64,000 bases of DNA from Arthonia radiata (taxonomy: Eukaryota > Ascomycota > Arthoniomycetes > Arthoniales > Arthoniaceae), in the NCBI GenBank assembly GCA_002989075.1, contig PSQN01000015.1, positions 1,922,001-1,986,000 of the forward strand. Direction: 5' to 3'. The position numbers and the translations under genes are program-made. Below, in pieces: positions 9,789 to 22,260 of the stretch. The stretch's first letter is position 1; the number at the start of each line of letters is the position of its first letter. Under the pieces are notes generated by a model that did not search any database, was not told where the DNA came from, and saw only the letters and a program-made list of their open reading frames with translations.

Positions 9789-11094
9789 TTGCCTTGTCGC
9801 TCGTACTTCTTGAGTGAAGGCCTTTGCATACCTCTTCCTCTCATCGAGTTTGGCATTCTCAAGATGATTCATCTGCGCGTAAAGCCATTCTTGAGAACTT
9901 CATGCGCCATGATTGCTCCTTTCCGGCGGACCTTGACCTCGACAGCTTGTCAGAACTGGCAGTACACCGTCGCGGAGGCTCGCAAACACGCTGGACCGCT
10001 TTTCAAAATCGCAAGAGGCGGTCACGCAGTCATACGCAAATTCTATGAGGCTCACCTTCCTATTGGCGCCATTGAGCGCGACTGTACAGACCTCGAGGCA
10101 TGGAGCGATCAACATACCTTGTTCGGAGAAAGTGATTGGTCGCGGGAGCAGGTAGGCTTGATTACTTCGGACTCCACGGTACTTCGCAACAGTGCTGATG
10201 TTCTTGTGGCGAGCATCCCTGCATGGCTCGCACCAGTCAAAAAATGTTTTCCGGCGCTAGCGAAAGGGAAAGGATACAGTGGGTGCCTAACTTTCCAGCA
10301 TGGTCAATTCTTCAAACAACAGGCGTTGAGGCCAGGGCTCACTGTCTGGTATGCGGAGGATGCGGAGGATAAAGAGAGTTTTAGAGCTATTGCAATGTCC
10401 AATATAATGACACCCGGCAGTATCCCTGTGAAGGAGCTTCGGTGAGTTGCTCAATACTTTCATAATGAGTCCGAACTTATTGCACTCGTCCGTCTGGTCG
10501 TTCCTCACACACTGGTCTGGTAATCCTCATATTGAGTCATGGGATACGTGCTTTAAGTCCAGAATTTGCCGGAAGGAACCAAGGTTACTTCTTTTGGCGA
10601 CATCTTTTGAACGGGATAGCACCAGACTTACGAACATTGCTAACAGCGTCTCCAGAAGATGCAGTGGCGACTCGGTTTCGGATTTGAAGCTTCGCGCCGG
10701 GACTGAGCCGTTGGACACAGACAGCAAGGGCCTTTTTCACCAGGCAAGCATCCATCCGACTACCCGACGTCTCATCAAGCGCACCATAAGTTTGGGACAT
10801 AAAACACCGTGGATTGGACTATACGACTACGACACACTTGCCTTATTCAAGGTGCCTCAATATGAATGGCAGAACGGTTCGGATTTCACGATTGACTGTT
10901 GGATATGCGAGGAGCTTAATAAGTCGACTGAGGGAGGTCTCGTAGCCTTGCAGGACAATCATGTTGACGTGGTGAGTGAGACTAGGAATTTCTTGTGACT
11001 CTGGACGTCGCTGAGATGCCTTTAGACATTGAGGTTTTTGATGAAGGCCCTCAGGGAACGTTGCCCACAATTGAATACTGTGAGAGGCATGTAG
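9789..11094 (+). CDS. Unrecognised spliced gene
   Basis: Proposed exons 9789-10441, 10561-10971 and 11026-11094, about 377 residues. The first exon is clearly coding-like (NWQYTVAEARKHAGPLFKIA, SIPAWLAPVKKCFPALAKGK). Intron 1 has donor GTGAGT at 10442 and an acceptor near 10560 (CCAG). Intron 2 has donor GTGAGT at 10972 and acceptor TTTAG at 11025. Both keep phase and avoid the stops after each open frame. The last exon encodes a helical end, TLRFLMKALRERCPQLNTV, which supports intron 2. Intron 1 is the weaker join: the two halves could be separate genes. No domain is recognised, no signal peptide or membrane span is seen, and the start codon is uncertain. Confidence 0.4.
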
Positions 11095-11672
11095 CTTTCG
11101 ACTACCACACCAACAACAGTCTGCGGCTCGTGGAAACAGTTTGCGCAGGCTAGAGTCGAGTGGTGGTAATGTTGGCTGGCGTTACTTCGAAGATCGGACT
11201 GATTGGTACCCCACGCTACGCAGACTCGTTAGCGAGCAAAGGTGAGATGTCTCCGAATAGATACGTAGTCGCGTCGGAAAATGGAGATGCACTTTACAAT
11301 GAAAGGTCAGCTGTTGCATGAACAAGGAAAGCGAGAAATGACATGTGTCAAACTTTTGGTCTACATCTACGACATGGATTGGAGAAAGGAGAGAATTCAA
11401 TGCGCAGAGCGAAATGCGTGTGTCGTTCTCTTCATCGATTACAAGAGCTTCTACAGGTCTCGATCCGGTCGTGCGAGTTGCATCATTCGCCGCCATCTTC
11501 ATCGTTGTTGTGTAGTGCTGGCTGACGTCGTTCTCTCGGACTGCTTTAGAGCCTAGCCACGGGCTCTAGGTGTTCTACTTGCCTCTACCTTGGTATTGCC
11601 TATTGGCTGTATGGCAGCGGTCGTGTCCACATTGATCTCGAGCTCGAGCCCACTTTTGGGTACTCGAAACGC
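11095..11672. other. Convergent spacer
   Basis: About 580 bp between the unknown plus-strand gene and RhoGDI on the minus strand. Short frames on both strands lack support; it probably holds 3' untranslated sequence. Confidence 0.4.
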
Positions 11673-12471
11673 TCACCAGTCTTTCGCGATATTGAAGGCC
11701 CAATCAAACTTCAGATGCGTTTGGCCGTCATCGTCAACGAATTTGCTGGCCGCAGAATACTTGCCCCTCGCAATCATGCCGGAAGGCGCAGTCTCCGTGT
11801 CAAGCTTCTTCTCATGTTCTGGTCTGTCGGTCGTGTTGGGCGAGTAGCTGCCAATCATCTCCTCCGTTTTACTGCTGATGCCCATCTTCTTGACCGCCTG
11901 AAGGTATTTCATCCCGCTCAACACCTCGTGCTGGACGCGAAAGCGGACCTTCATGCGGAATGTGGCACCCTCCTTGATCGTGAATGGTTTCTCCTTGAGT
12001 ACTGACACTTTCTGCTCTTGCTCGGCTTGTGAAGGAGCGCTGAGGTCGATGATTATGTCTTCACGGCCTGGGACTTCGAGACCGAGGGAGAGCATGACGA
12101 CTTTGCGAGGGTCGTCGGGGTCCGCGATGGGCTCGCCGGTGCCGAGGCCCAAGGAGGCTTTGTACTTGCGCATAGCCTCATCGTCCTCATCTGCGCAGGA
12201 AGCAATCAGCATGTGTTCAGATCAGCGTGTCCGGAAGGTGGGGGGTGCACACGTATGAGGATCAAGACCACAATAAAGCGGTCACGCTCGCTCAACGGGC
12301 GTCGATCACCAAACGCGTTCACAGAGAGGCTGGAGCGAACACAGGTGCGCAGTGGTCTCGACGAGCTGACCTACCCATGTTGTTGATTTCATCCATCGTC
12401 TTCACCTTGCCGGGCTGATAGTTGGACGTTTGCTCCGGCTGGAGGTCATCATCATGGTGTTCCTCGGACAT
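11673..12471 (-). CDS. RDI1: Rho GDP-dissociation inhibitor (RhoGDI)
   Basis: RhoGDI extracts prenylated Rho GTPases from membranes and holds them inactive in the cytosol. Exons are 12471-12375 and 12190-11673 (184-nt intron, phase 1), giving 204 residues, the normal family length. The acidic, flexible N-terminus (MSEEHHDDDLQPEQTSNYQP) is followed by the helical arm that contacts switch regions (DEDDEAMRKYKASLG). The C-terminal immunoglobulin-like domain that takes up the prenyl group is intact: KVVMLSLGLEVPGR, FTIKEGATFRMKVRF, VLSGMKYLQAVKKMGI, MIGSYSPN and the end LKFDWAFNIAKDW. A nearby client, Rho4, is encoded 9 kb away. It lies just downstream of BCD1 on the same strand, with a 324-bp gap between BCD1's stop and this start. 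Confidence 0.96.
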
Positions 12472-12795
12472 TATGAGAGCTTGTGGATTGTTGCAGAATG
12501 CTTTAAAAGTATGAGAACTCTGCTTGTAAGGCAAGAGGTTACAGCACGTTGAGGTCGAGGTATGAGAGAAGCGAAGTCAGAAGGAAAGAGACGACGAATG
12601 AGAAAGGCGGTGACAGGGTCCAAGATTGAGCAGTGCGAGACGAGTGGTGGGGTATTTCGGAGCCTTGGGGCCAAATCTCCCCAGGTTTCATCCCAATCTG
12701 GAAACCCTGCCATTGGAGTAGATTCAATAAAGAACTTCATGTTGATGACGTCTATCTAGACATGGGAGCCCCGGCTGTAAAAGTAGAGGCTTTTG
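12472..12795. other. Spacer between BCD1 and RDI1
   Basis: A 324-bp tandem spacer that should contain the RDI1 promoter and the 3' untranslated region of BCD1. No specific element recognised. Confidence 0.4.
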
Positions 12796-14228
12796 TTATA
12801 CTGAAGAATTCGAGCCTTGGTGTCTAGCATCGCGCTGTAATGACGCCAGAATTTGAGTCTCATCCATGGGTCTGTCGATGTTGATGTGCTTCCTCGCTGG
12901 CGGTGGGTTGTCGACGGTGACCGAACTCGTGTCGATTCCGGCTTCTTGCAGCTCCAAATCGACTTCCTCGGCCATCTCTTTCGTGATCGTCTCATACTCG
13001 AGCTCAAGCAATAATCCTTCTGGCAAATGTTCAGGCTCGGCTTCAAGCGCGTAGATAGTCGGAAACTCGAAGACCTCCTGCCCACGGAGGATCTCTGATA
13101 CTGTCTTATCTCGATCGAGCGGACGAAGTACCTTCGAAGTGCCACGTGTGAATGGCTTCAATAAATAGAAGTGCATCTGCGCAGCACTGCTTCCGGTGTT
13201 CGTAGGACTTGCAGGCTCAGATGGTTCAGTCTTGATCTCGACATCAGATTCCTCATTCGTATCCTGATCTGCAACACTTACGCTGCACTCCTGTCGCTCG
13301 CGACCATCGACGTCTGGCTGTAAGCCTGCACGCTCGCCTTCTGCATTTGCCAAAGCTGTTGCGGTAACGTCACTTTGCTCGCCAACCCCGTGCTTGGCAT
13401 TAGCTTCGAGGACTGCCTGTAGCTCGTCATCATGAACAGGCACATAGGTAGCCGGTTGAGACGCTCCGCTCTTTCGCCTTTTCGACGTACGCTGGAGCTC
13501 TACTTGAGACAATTTGTTGGCAACCTTTTCTTGCTTGCGTTTGTTGATAGTATAGGTCGACTGTAACTCCTTGTAGACTGCACGTAGCGTAAATGTCTCT
13601 AGAACACCGTCTACCTTGCGACTGCCATCGGGAAATATCCATTCGACGGTCCATCGCATGCAATCTTGTCTTGTACTCTAGCATCAGTATGATCCCAGCT
13701 GACGATGTCACACGTACTCACTTATGCCGCCAACGGGTCAAACTCTCTTTCTGCCGACTCATTCCTTTCGGTGCCCTTCGCCAGCGAATACCAAGCTCCT
13801 CCACGCGCTTCTTCAGACGACGGTCGCCGATAAAATCATCGCCTCCTCTATGTTCGGCATCTTTGTCAGCGCGGTCGATGGCTCGCTCTAAGCCCGTAAG
13901 ATAATTGTAGTCATGATCAAAACCACGTGGGGTTGCAAGCTGGCTTTTTTTTATATAGGCAGCAGGATCTCGCTGGCCGTTACATTGAGCACGCTTCTTG
14001 TGTTGCTTCACACATGGAGCAGAACACGTCTTGGTACCACAACGCGGACATTCGTATTTTGGGACTTGACTGCGACTGCCGGCGCGCACGTGGCACTGTC
14101 AGTATTGAAAATCTTCCATGCCCTGGCGAGAGCCACCCCTTGATCTTGGCTGGCCATAGGTGTTACGGCAAAAGACTCATCACTCACCATACCATGCATA
14201 GCTGACTGAGCACGACAGACTCCGCCAT
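12796..14228 (-). CDS. BCD1: Box C/D snoRNA biogenesis factor Bcd1 (HIT zinc finger)
   Basis: Bcd1/ZNHIT6 is needed to assemble and stabilise box C/D snoRNPs in the nucleus. Exons read 14228-14193, 14095-13722 and 13669-12796 (introns of 97 and 52 nt), 427 residues. The zf-HIT domain is split by intron 1; exon 2 gives KYECPRCGTKTCSAPCVKQH and KKRAQCNG. This is followed by the conserved RDPAAYIKKSQLATPRGFDH segment and, across intron 2, RWRHKQDCMRWTVEWIFPDG. The C-terminal third has an acidic linker and a conserved domain ending in the DETQILASLQRD helix. Intron 1 is the only weak point: the donor GTATGG leaves a C-x-C instead of the usual first C-x2-C pair, so the true junction may differ by one codon. 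Divergent from the DENN gene. Confidence 0.9.
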
Positions 14229-15427
14229 CGCAAAGAGACTTCCGTGTCGCTTCTTCGACGAATCTCTGGCCCTCACTAGAGTTCCGAGGTAACGTTTGAA
14301 TGTCTAAAAAATTGGTGCAACAGTGATCTACATGCAGATTGATGAGCTCTGATACCGCTTCGAGTATTCTTGGTGATAGATCTGGTGAAGTGTGCCATTG
14401 GGTTCACCTCGGAGGTCCGTAAGGGACACCGAAGAGATGACGTGTCCATACAGGCGCGCCCTGGCATTAGCGCCGAACTAGCTTGGCTCTGCTTGCTGAA
14501 ATCGAGCGTCCAAGCTGAACCAAATGCCGTTACGCACCAGCGCAGTGCATCTGCAAATGAGACATGTAACCAGCATTAATGGCCGAGCATGCCAGCCGGT
14601 AGTACGACAATACAGACAATGCCTGCGGCTGAACGTAGGAGTATTGATCTCAATAGTGTGGGATCTACAATGCCAGCTCCCATGTGGCTTGCGTCGCACA
14701 GCAAACGCGTGGGGACGTCGCACCGAGTAGGATCGGGTATTTGTCACACAGATGCATTGCACTCGGTAACCACGTAGATCTGCACATGGGTCTGCTCGAT
14801 GCGCGGACTCGGAAGAGGGCGATACAGAGGGTCCAGCTCAATGTGAATCGGGACCAGCAGCCGGGATTCGGGGAGGCAATAGGAAAGTCGATGTGCCACA
14901 GCTGGTCGACTAGTCTCAAGCTCGAAGCAGCAGCAGCAAACGGCGGGGCTCGAGTCAGCGCCACCAAAATCCCGTCTCTTCCTCTCCAAAGAAGCTTTGA
15001 GCTCGGGCCCTCGTCCCCTTTCGCTCTTGCCCTTTCTCGCTCGCTCCTTCCTCCGCTCCATCTCATCTATCCCCATCTACACTCCCGCTCAATCCCTCAT
15101 ACCTCCCTTACTACTCCATCTCATCCCATTGCGTTTGCATTCGTCTTCTTCCCCTTCTCTGCGCAGCTGCGCGTACTATTTCGCGGTCAACTAATCGCAT
15201 CACTGACATATGTGAAAAGTTAAGCGCCCTAGATCTTCCAGCTCTCTCAGCATTGGAGCAAAACGCGGATCTTGAAGACTTGGTCCGATCTCAAACCACA
15301 GCACTTTCCTACGACCTCCAGCACTCAAGGCATCACAGACCTCGAGCTCAGCTTGCACCAGCTCCCACTCTTCCGAGCTTGATCGATCCTGCCAGTACGT
15401 CTCCTGACATCGACAACCACAATCGAC
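14229..15427. promoter_or_regulatory. Long divergent spacer with C/T-rich leader of the DENN gene
   Basis: About 1.2 kb between two divergent genes. The segment 14,970-15,180 is strongly C/T-rich on the plus strand, as expected for the promoter or 5' untranslated region of the DENN gene. A 179-codon frame at 14684-15223 covers it but has the composition of a leader, not of a protein. Confidence 0.45.
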
Positions 15428-18135
15428 ATGCCTTCCCTCAAGGGCGGGCGGCCCAAGTCATTCGACCGGCCTCCGACTCGCGATGAAGGCGGCCTTCTCA
15501 TCCCAGTGCCAAGTCGCACCTCTTCACTCCATTCAAGAATTGCACAACCTCTTCCCTCCACACTCAGCATGAAGACCGGTCAGCGAGCTCCTAAGACCCT
15601 CACCCATGCCTACATGGTTTGTGGTGTCGGTCGTGAGCCATCACAGTGGGTCAAAGCACCTGCTCCATCGCAAGGCAAGCTTGCCCACATGAAGGGTGCC
15701 GTCGGCCAATTTTGGCTCCCTGAAATCCTCGGCAGCAGCCCGAGGCTCGAGCAGGACAATGAGATTGCTCGCTCTCTCCACGCGGCGATGAGGGTATGTC
15801 TCTCTTCCTATCTTGAAACTGCTCTCGCTGACGCATCCAATCACAGGCCTGCTTCCCCCACGATGTCGAGATTTGCACTGGCAAGAGTCAACCCCATTGC
15901 GTCCACCACGCCTTCGTCTTGCAACAGGACTCCTCTCACACTCTCTACGGTATTGCGCTGCGCGTATGGTCCCGAGCTGACGAGAAGCGCGCCGAGACCA
16001 TTCGTGATCTTCGCAAGCGCACTGAGCCTGACTACTATGACAACCCCGACGAGACGTACTGGATTCCTTACTGTTTGAGCTTCCTGTCTCGGTATCCACT
16101 CTACAATCTACTCGGCGACTATCTCCGTGGCATGTGGATTCACTGGAACAAGGCCACCAACCTTTTCCACGCCGAGGAGGTCTCTCGCATTCTCAGCTTT
16201 CCAGCCCCACGTCTCAACGATCTCGTACGCATCGACATGAAGGATTATGCACTGTGCTACCAGTTTCCCTCCTCTCCTACAGGGTTCCAGAACTTTGCGC
16301 TCTGGCCCCTCTTCCAGTGTCTTTCGATTCCCAATATTGTTGGTGTGATCGAAGCAGCAATTTCGCCCACAAGGAGAATCATCTTCGTCAGTCACCACGC
16401 CTCGATGCTTACCATGGCAGCGGAAACTGTACGCTTTTGCGTTCGCGTGTACGAGTGGAGCGGTTTGTACGTGCCTGTAGTCCACGCAAGACATGCTAGG
16501 GACCTTGTGATGGAACCCGGGCCATACATTCTCGGGATCACCGCTGAATGCAGAGGTCTCTTCACCGCTCCCCCTGACGCTCTCGTGGTCGAGTTGGACA
16601 AGAACTTCGTCATCACATCCAATCCACCAAACGCACTAAGCTCTGGACAGCGCTCCAAGATGATTAGCCGCCTGACAAACTCATTGAACGGCGAGATCCA
16701 CAATCACGGCGTGCCTTCTCACCTAAAGTCAGCCTATGGTGGTGGCAAGCTCATACCAGCCGGCCAGATCATCATCATGAAAGGTGAAGTTGACAGCGTG
16801 CAGGACCCCGAGTGGTGGAATCAAGATGCAGTGATGGGAGTCATGGACCATGTCTGCGAAAAGATGAACCAAAACACCGGCATGAAGAAGGTGTTTGGCG
16901 GAGCCCAGAAGAAGCCACTCATGACGAAGGTGTCCATGCGCCATCTTAATGAGATCGTGCGTGAGCGCAACCAGTACTCCCGTGATGCTCATGAAGCGTG
17001 GCAAGACTTCATCAACCTCAAAGGACGCTTGGATACCGAGCTTGCCAAGGTTTCGAAGCGCAACAACTTCTTGGTTGAAGAGCTGGAGAGCTGGAAGCAG
17101 CAATTCCTCAAGTTTCAGGCTTTCGCTGAGCAGCTTACCAAGGAGACGCAAGATCTCAAGGTCAAGATCGAGAACCATAAGCGCGAGAACCGTCGTCTTG
17201 CCTCGCTTGTCGATCAAGCCAACGACGAGAAGACCAGACTCACAACCCGCTTATCTGGCACCGAGAAGCAGCGTGATGATGCTCTTGAGGCTCTTGTGCT
17301 TCAGCAGGAAATTGCCGAGGAGCTTGAGCGCGAGCGCAAGAACAACAAGGTCCAAATTGGCGACTTGCAGAGTACCCACAAGACCCTGCTCCGCGAGCGT
17401 GACGAAGCTCACCGTGTCGTTCTGCATCTTCGCGCTTTGATTGACGGTCAATCTCATCACATGGAACATATCGTCAAGAACCTGCACAAGGCGCCCGAGA
17501 TGTCTGACGTGTACCAGGTCGTTGATGAGAACGGCAGCCAAGGCGCCATGGGTAGCATTCGCGGCGCTCTCGGCCTCGATCGCTCCAAGTCCCAGACTGC
17601 ACGCAGCGCCACGCCTACCAACAACTCACCCGCTCGTCCACAGCAGAGCCGCGCTGGCAGCCAAGACAAGGTAGCCGAGCTTCAAATGACCGACGTCGCG
17701 GACAAGTACCTTCGCGAGCGCACCGACTCCATCACCTATATCATCCGAAATATCTCTGAGCAGTGCGCTGCAGCTGTCGAGGGTCTCCACTTGGCCCAGC
17801 GTGCCGATCGCGAGAACAAGATCTCCACCACCGAAGCACCGACTTCACACGCTAGCGAGATTGGCGATGACGATTCCGTCCATCCCGAGCGCAACTCTGT
17901 GCCCCCAACGCCCGACCTAGTCAATCATCGCACGAGTACAGCTCTGTCAACCACGACTGAGGGCACACTTCCACGTGACCTGTCAAATGTCTCACAGGAC
18001 GTCAACCCAAAGATTGCCAGTGACGAGCCCGTGGATATGGCCGATGCCTCGACGGTGAAGGCTGATGGCACGGTGGATAAGGCGCCACAGGATGCGACGT
18101 TCCACAACGCTCGCGCTGCGGCGTATGGTGCTTAA
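15428..18135 (+). CDS. DENN (AEX-3) domain protein with coiled coil
   Basis: DENN proteins are mostly guanine-nucleotide exchange factors for Rab GTPases in vesicle traffic. Exons 15428-15793 and 15847-18135 (53-nt intron, phase 0, donor GTATGT) give 884 residues. The N-terminal uDENN part contains HAYMVCGVGREPSQWVKAPA and ACFPHDVEICTGKSQPHCVH. The central cDENN contains FQNFALWPLFQCLSIPNIVG, RRIIFVSHHASMLTMAAETV and GPYILGITAECRGLFTAPPD. A dDENN-like region precedes a long coiled coil (about residues 440-620, rich in Glu, Lys and Arg heptads). The tail is disordered and Ser/Thr-rich. The Rab partner cannot be told from sequence. Confidence 0.88.
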
Positions 18136-19870
18136 GGGAGGACGAGTGCTTTGATACGCAAGATACCCCGACGGCGCGATGCGTGGAGAGTATGCACGGC
18201 GCGTCTGTTCACATTACGACTCTGGGAGGATTTACGGCTTTTGAGTGTTCGTGATTTATGTCATTCGTCATTCGAATGTGCTATCGGCGTCAAACCGTGG
18301 AGGAGGCTTCGCCTGGGCACTCTCGAGTTCGGCGTTGAGGTTGACAATGTTTTGTCTTTTCCAACACCACACTCACTACACTACCATCGCCATCACCATC
18401 ACCATCACCTTGACTTCCCGCCTGTGTCGCACGCGCAAGCACATTCTGACGTCTGTCAATACCATCGTCATGGCCAGGCAACCGCAACAAGTACCCATAT
18501 CCGTGTATAGCTAAAAGACACGTGGCATATTTAGAAAATGACATCGAGGTACCATATCTTATCTGCCTCGTTTGGTCTCATTTCCGACTAGGTAATTAGG
18601 ATTCCACCGTGAACAGTGCTTTTGGGAATCCATCGTGAATGTTCATCTCGTAGCCTTTGCTTCGTGCCGTGGTGCCGTGGGACACAATCGCGCGCCATCA
18701 AACATACAATAACCCTAACAGCTTTGTAGATAGATTTTCCAGCTTTTCTCAGGGGCACACGAGCTAATGTCCGAATCCACTGCATCTGAAACGCCTCTAG
18801 CCAGCCCTCCATGCCGTCTGCGGCGAACATTATTCCGCTGAAGCTCGAAGCTCGACATCTCTTGCCAGAACTTCAATAGACGATAGACGAGGAATACCCG
18901 GGTGGATGCTACGTTATTGCGCGAGGACGGAAGCGCTCGAGGTGCATACGCGCGTGACGGCTGAATACTAGAACGAAGGAAGAGATTTCTGTACTACCGT
19001 TGACGTGGTTGCTTGCGCTCAATTCGCGGTCCGCAATGGGGAGCCGTTCGCTCAGTCGTCTTGTAGGAAGTTGACGTAGCAGCGTAGGTGGACTGCTGGT
19101 ATTGTTGGGTTTGTTCGTTCGATTTAGCCTTCTATCTCTAGTGGTACGTGTGGTGCGGACGGTGGAGACTGGGGCATGATTGCTGCTACTAACTTTGATA
19201 GTTTACTGTGTCTGAGGGACGCCTTGTATATGCTACTTTGCTATTGTCGCTGCGTATCCGCTGCGTATCACTGCCTCTTGTTTCACGAAGATCATGGCCT
19301 TGATCCTGGTCCAGGAGCGGCCACGCGAGAGTCTCTCATCTTCCACGGCAGCGTGGAGGAGTACTCCTCACAACAGCAATAACGATTGAACACAACAACT
19401 ATTGCCTACAAACAGCATAGTACGACATCAATCTGGAAGAGCCATATTATCCTCTTTCGGAGTTGAGGCGCCGTCGCATTGACAGGCAAATCTTGAAAAG
19501 ATCGAGTAGCGACCTTGACTCACGAAAAGCTCAAACGAAAAGCGCTTGAAACTGAAGAGGAACCGATATTGGCAACAACATACTTTGTTCTAGGTTATTC
19601 GGGCAAGCATGAAAGTGATGCAGTGCACACGTAACAGCTAAAATCAACTACACTAGGCAGTTTGTGAAGTACATACGTGGCTCATACGTGGCTTACTTTG
19701 TAGATTAACAACAGCACCCAGATCAGTCGCCAGCAGCACGCCAAGCTTCGAACACCTGGCCTGAATGATAATGTTATAAGATAGGAGAGTTCATTTCTCC
19801 TTAAAGAAGTGAACTTAGAATCAGCTCGAGTGACTGTATTACGATCAAGATCCCATCTGCAGAAGTAAAC
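18136..19870. other. Large gene-free spacer
   Basis: About 1.7 kb with no supported gene on either strand. It holds the 3' region of the DENN gene, a short CCATCA/CCATCG microsatellite around 18384-18408 and a single AACCCTAAC motif near 18711. Nothing else stands out. Confidence 0.4.
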
Positions 19871-20997
19871 ATGAGCCGTTCATCGATCGGTCAATGCAGT
19901 TTCGGACCTCGCGCAGGCTTAGCACGACATTTTGTGAACTTCTATCTGGCTCGGGGAGAGAGAGGAATCCAGGCCGAAGAGTACTTCGAGCGAATTCACC
20001 AGTATCTTGAGGACATCAACAGATCCGAAGGCCCAGAACATTCGAACTGGGAATTTCTTGAGGGTGTCGAGTTTCAGTGGGTGCTGCAGCTTCTGGTGAC
20101 GCCGCGTTCATCTGACTGACGGCCCACAGGGCTTTCTTCGACGACGACCACTGGCCCGGGCCATCTAGAGATGCGAGGCGGTCATTTCGATATGCCCGAG
20201 TAAGAATGATTCCGATGGAGCTTCCGGGCTATCCGGTTCCTGAGCCAGGGAGCATTGCCTGGGTGAGGTACGTCTCTCTTCGGCGTCAAGACCAGCGCGA
20301 AATGAACCCGGGGGGGATGACGGACGAGGTGCTACAAGCTCAAGAAGGTCGTGCGCATCCAGACGACGACGAAGGACGGGCTGAGTTTGATAGCATCCCG
20401 AGAGAATCGATACCATACATTCTGCAGCAGATATTACATGGTGAGTCCATCCACCGAAGGCAGGGGAGAGAGACTGGTATATCAGAGGTAATCCGAGAGC
20501 GGTGGGCTGGGGATGAGAACAGACTTGTTACGGAGGCTCACAGAGTGTTTGGGAGGCGGGGACGCCGCACAGATGTCCCCCGTACAGAGGCCGTAGAAGA
20601 GGACACTGGTGGATCTCGGGGAAGAGGTGCCCGCGGTAATGTGGGCCCACGACGAGGTGGAAGGGGACGGGGACGGGGACAGGGACGTAGCAGGTCACGA
20701 GGACGTGGACAGAGGGACGGAGAGAGACAGAACCCTACTCAGGGTCAAGGATCGCAAGAGCAGACTGCTGCACTCACCAACACGCTTGACAACCTGAGTC
20801 TTGAAGAGCAACAGGGACCGACGACCTCCACTCAGCAACAGGGACCGACGACCTCCACTCAGCAACAGACTCAGCCATCTGGTGGCCAGCGGAGCGGCAG
20901 GAATAATGAGGGCAGGGATCGCGGTCAACGAACAGGTGGCCGAGGACGAGGAGAAGCATCCCGGTTCGGATTCTCCTTTCCCCGTTCGAAACGATGA
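19871..20997 (+). CDS. RGG/GAR-rich protein, uncharacterised
   Basis: Proposed exons 19871-20076 and 20130-20997 (53-nt intron, donor GTGGGT, acceptor CACAG, phase 2) give 357 residues. Joining produces EFLEGVEFQAFFDDDHWPGP, which continues a folded-looking N-terminal part: HFVNFYLARGERGIQAEEYF before the intron, IPMELPGYPVPEPGSIAWVR after it. The C-terminal third is a GAR-type region with many RG/RGG and RSRSRG steps, as in RNA-binding proteins and substrates of arginine methyltransferases. A 27-bp unit is duplicated at 20807-20860 and encodes two copies of a QQGPTTSTQ peptide. No named family is recognised. A donor at 20096 instead would put the second exon out of frame. Confidence 0.6.
20807..20860 (+). 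repeat. Exact 27-bp tandem duplication in coding sequence
   Basis: Two identical 27-bp copies (20807-20833 and 20834-20860) within the RGG-protein gene. The identity suggests recent slippage or ongoing homogenisation. Confidence 0.9.
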
Positions 20998-22260
20998 GAA
21001 CAAATCGCAGGATGACTAGGACTGGCGATGAATTATGAGTTTGATACGTCTGTAGCTATGCTATCCGTACAGTTCTAAAACCTCCAACACCCCACGCACC
21101 TTCCCAGGTAACTTTTATCGCCCTCAATCTTTGCTCTCGGCGGCCTTGCGAATCTCTTTCTCAGGCCGCTGAGCGCAAGCAGCCGTACACGTCTGTGTTG
21201 TGGGCAAAGACCGTCATGTTCGCGACATCAAAGCTGATACAGGTACGTCGGGGAATGCATGTGTCTGGTGGGGGACCGGCGGGCACCCGAGATGCTTCAA
21301 CTACCGAGCCGTGCGTCACACCTCCGCGCTACGAAAGCGCACACCCGCTGGAAAGGTGTCCGAGCGAGCGCGTAACGCTGGATCTGGTCGGCACCGTCTG
21401 CTTTAGTCTCGCTTAGCGCTCGGTTCAGCAGCATCGTCACGCAAGGCCAGATCTGTGCTTTCACGCGTTGCGCTCAGTCGTGGCGCAAATTTCACAGAAA
21501 GGCCGCGGAGCGTTGAGGAGACCGCATGTGCATGCACGTCGTGTACGACGCGTTCCAACTTGAAACAGAAGTACTCGCAGGGTGGGTCTGATACTGTCCT
21601 CGCGTGGGAAGCATGTGCTGTGGATTGGTACTGACTCCTGAGCATCAAAGCGACAACACCCGCACCAAAGAAAGCAGATCTGGGAGGAAGCGCAATTTCA
21701 AATTCATGCTTGTTTCTCTAGCGGTTAGGAGATGCTCCTCCGTAGAGCGTGCTTCTGCCAGCCTTTTCTCTATCGCGAGTGCTCGAAGGAGCTTGGTGCA
21801 GATGGTGCATTGTCATGTGATTGGCTGCTTCCCTCTCTTTGCCCCTGCTGCCCATCCCGTAATTTTTGGCCTGCTCTGAACGCGACTGTCCAGCGGAGAC
21901 CTCTCGCCTCTACATCTCCAGCCAATTCTCGCTACTCATACAACTCCAGCGAGCGCTCATAGTCAGCGTCCTGTTCTCTTCTTCTGGTGCGGCGCAATCC
22001 TTCGCAGGCGACGTGTGCCTCTCATCTCGTCTCCAAACCGTCTCGTCCCTCCTTCATCTCCCATTACCAAGCAGGCCCCGTCACTCTCTTCGCACCTGCA
22101 ACCATTGTCTACCGCTTTGAAAACTCCGACTATCGCACACAAACGTCTAGACGACCGCATTGGCGCAACCGAGACGCGTTGAGACCTCTACTCGCACTCA
22201 CAGCGCCTGCGGGGCACCCCGAACGTCTGGGCTGGGTCGAGGCACTCTTCACCAGTCGCA
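20998..22260. promoter_or_regulatory. Spacer upstream of the kinesin gene
   Basis: About 1.26 kb. The last 350 bases before the kinesin ATG are C/T-rich and probably hold its promoter and leader. Frames in this stretch (for example 21987-22331) have no supporting features. Confidence 0.4.

Noticed and set aside
14684-15223. 179-codon plus-strand frame upstream of the DENN gene
   Set aside because: Its second half is the C/T-rich leader of the DENN gene read as Ser/Leu/Pro-rich protein; no domain or splice support.
18384-18408. CCATCA-type repeat read as a His-rich frame
   Set aside because: A short microsatellite downstream of the DENN stop; likely 3' untranslated sequence.
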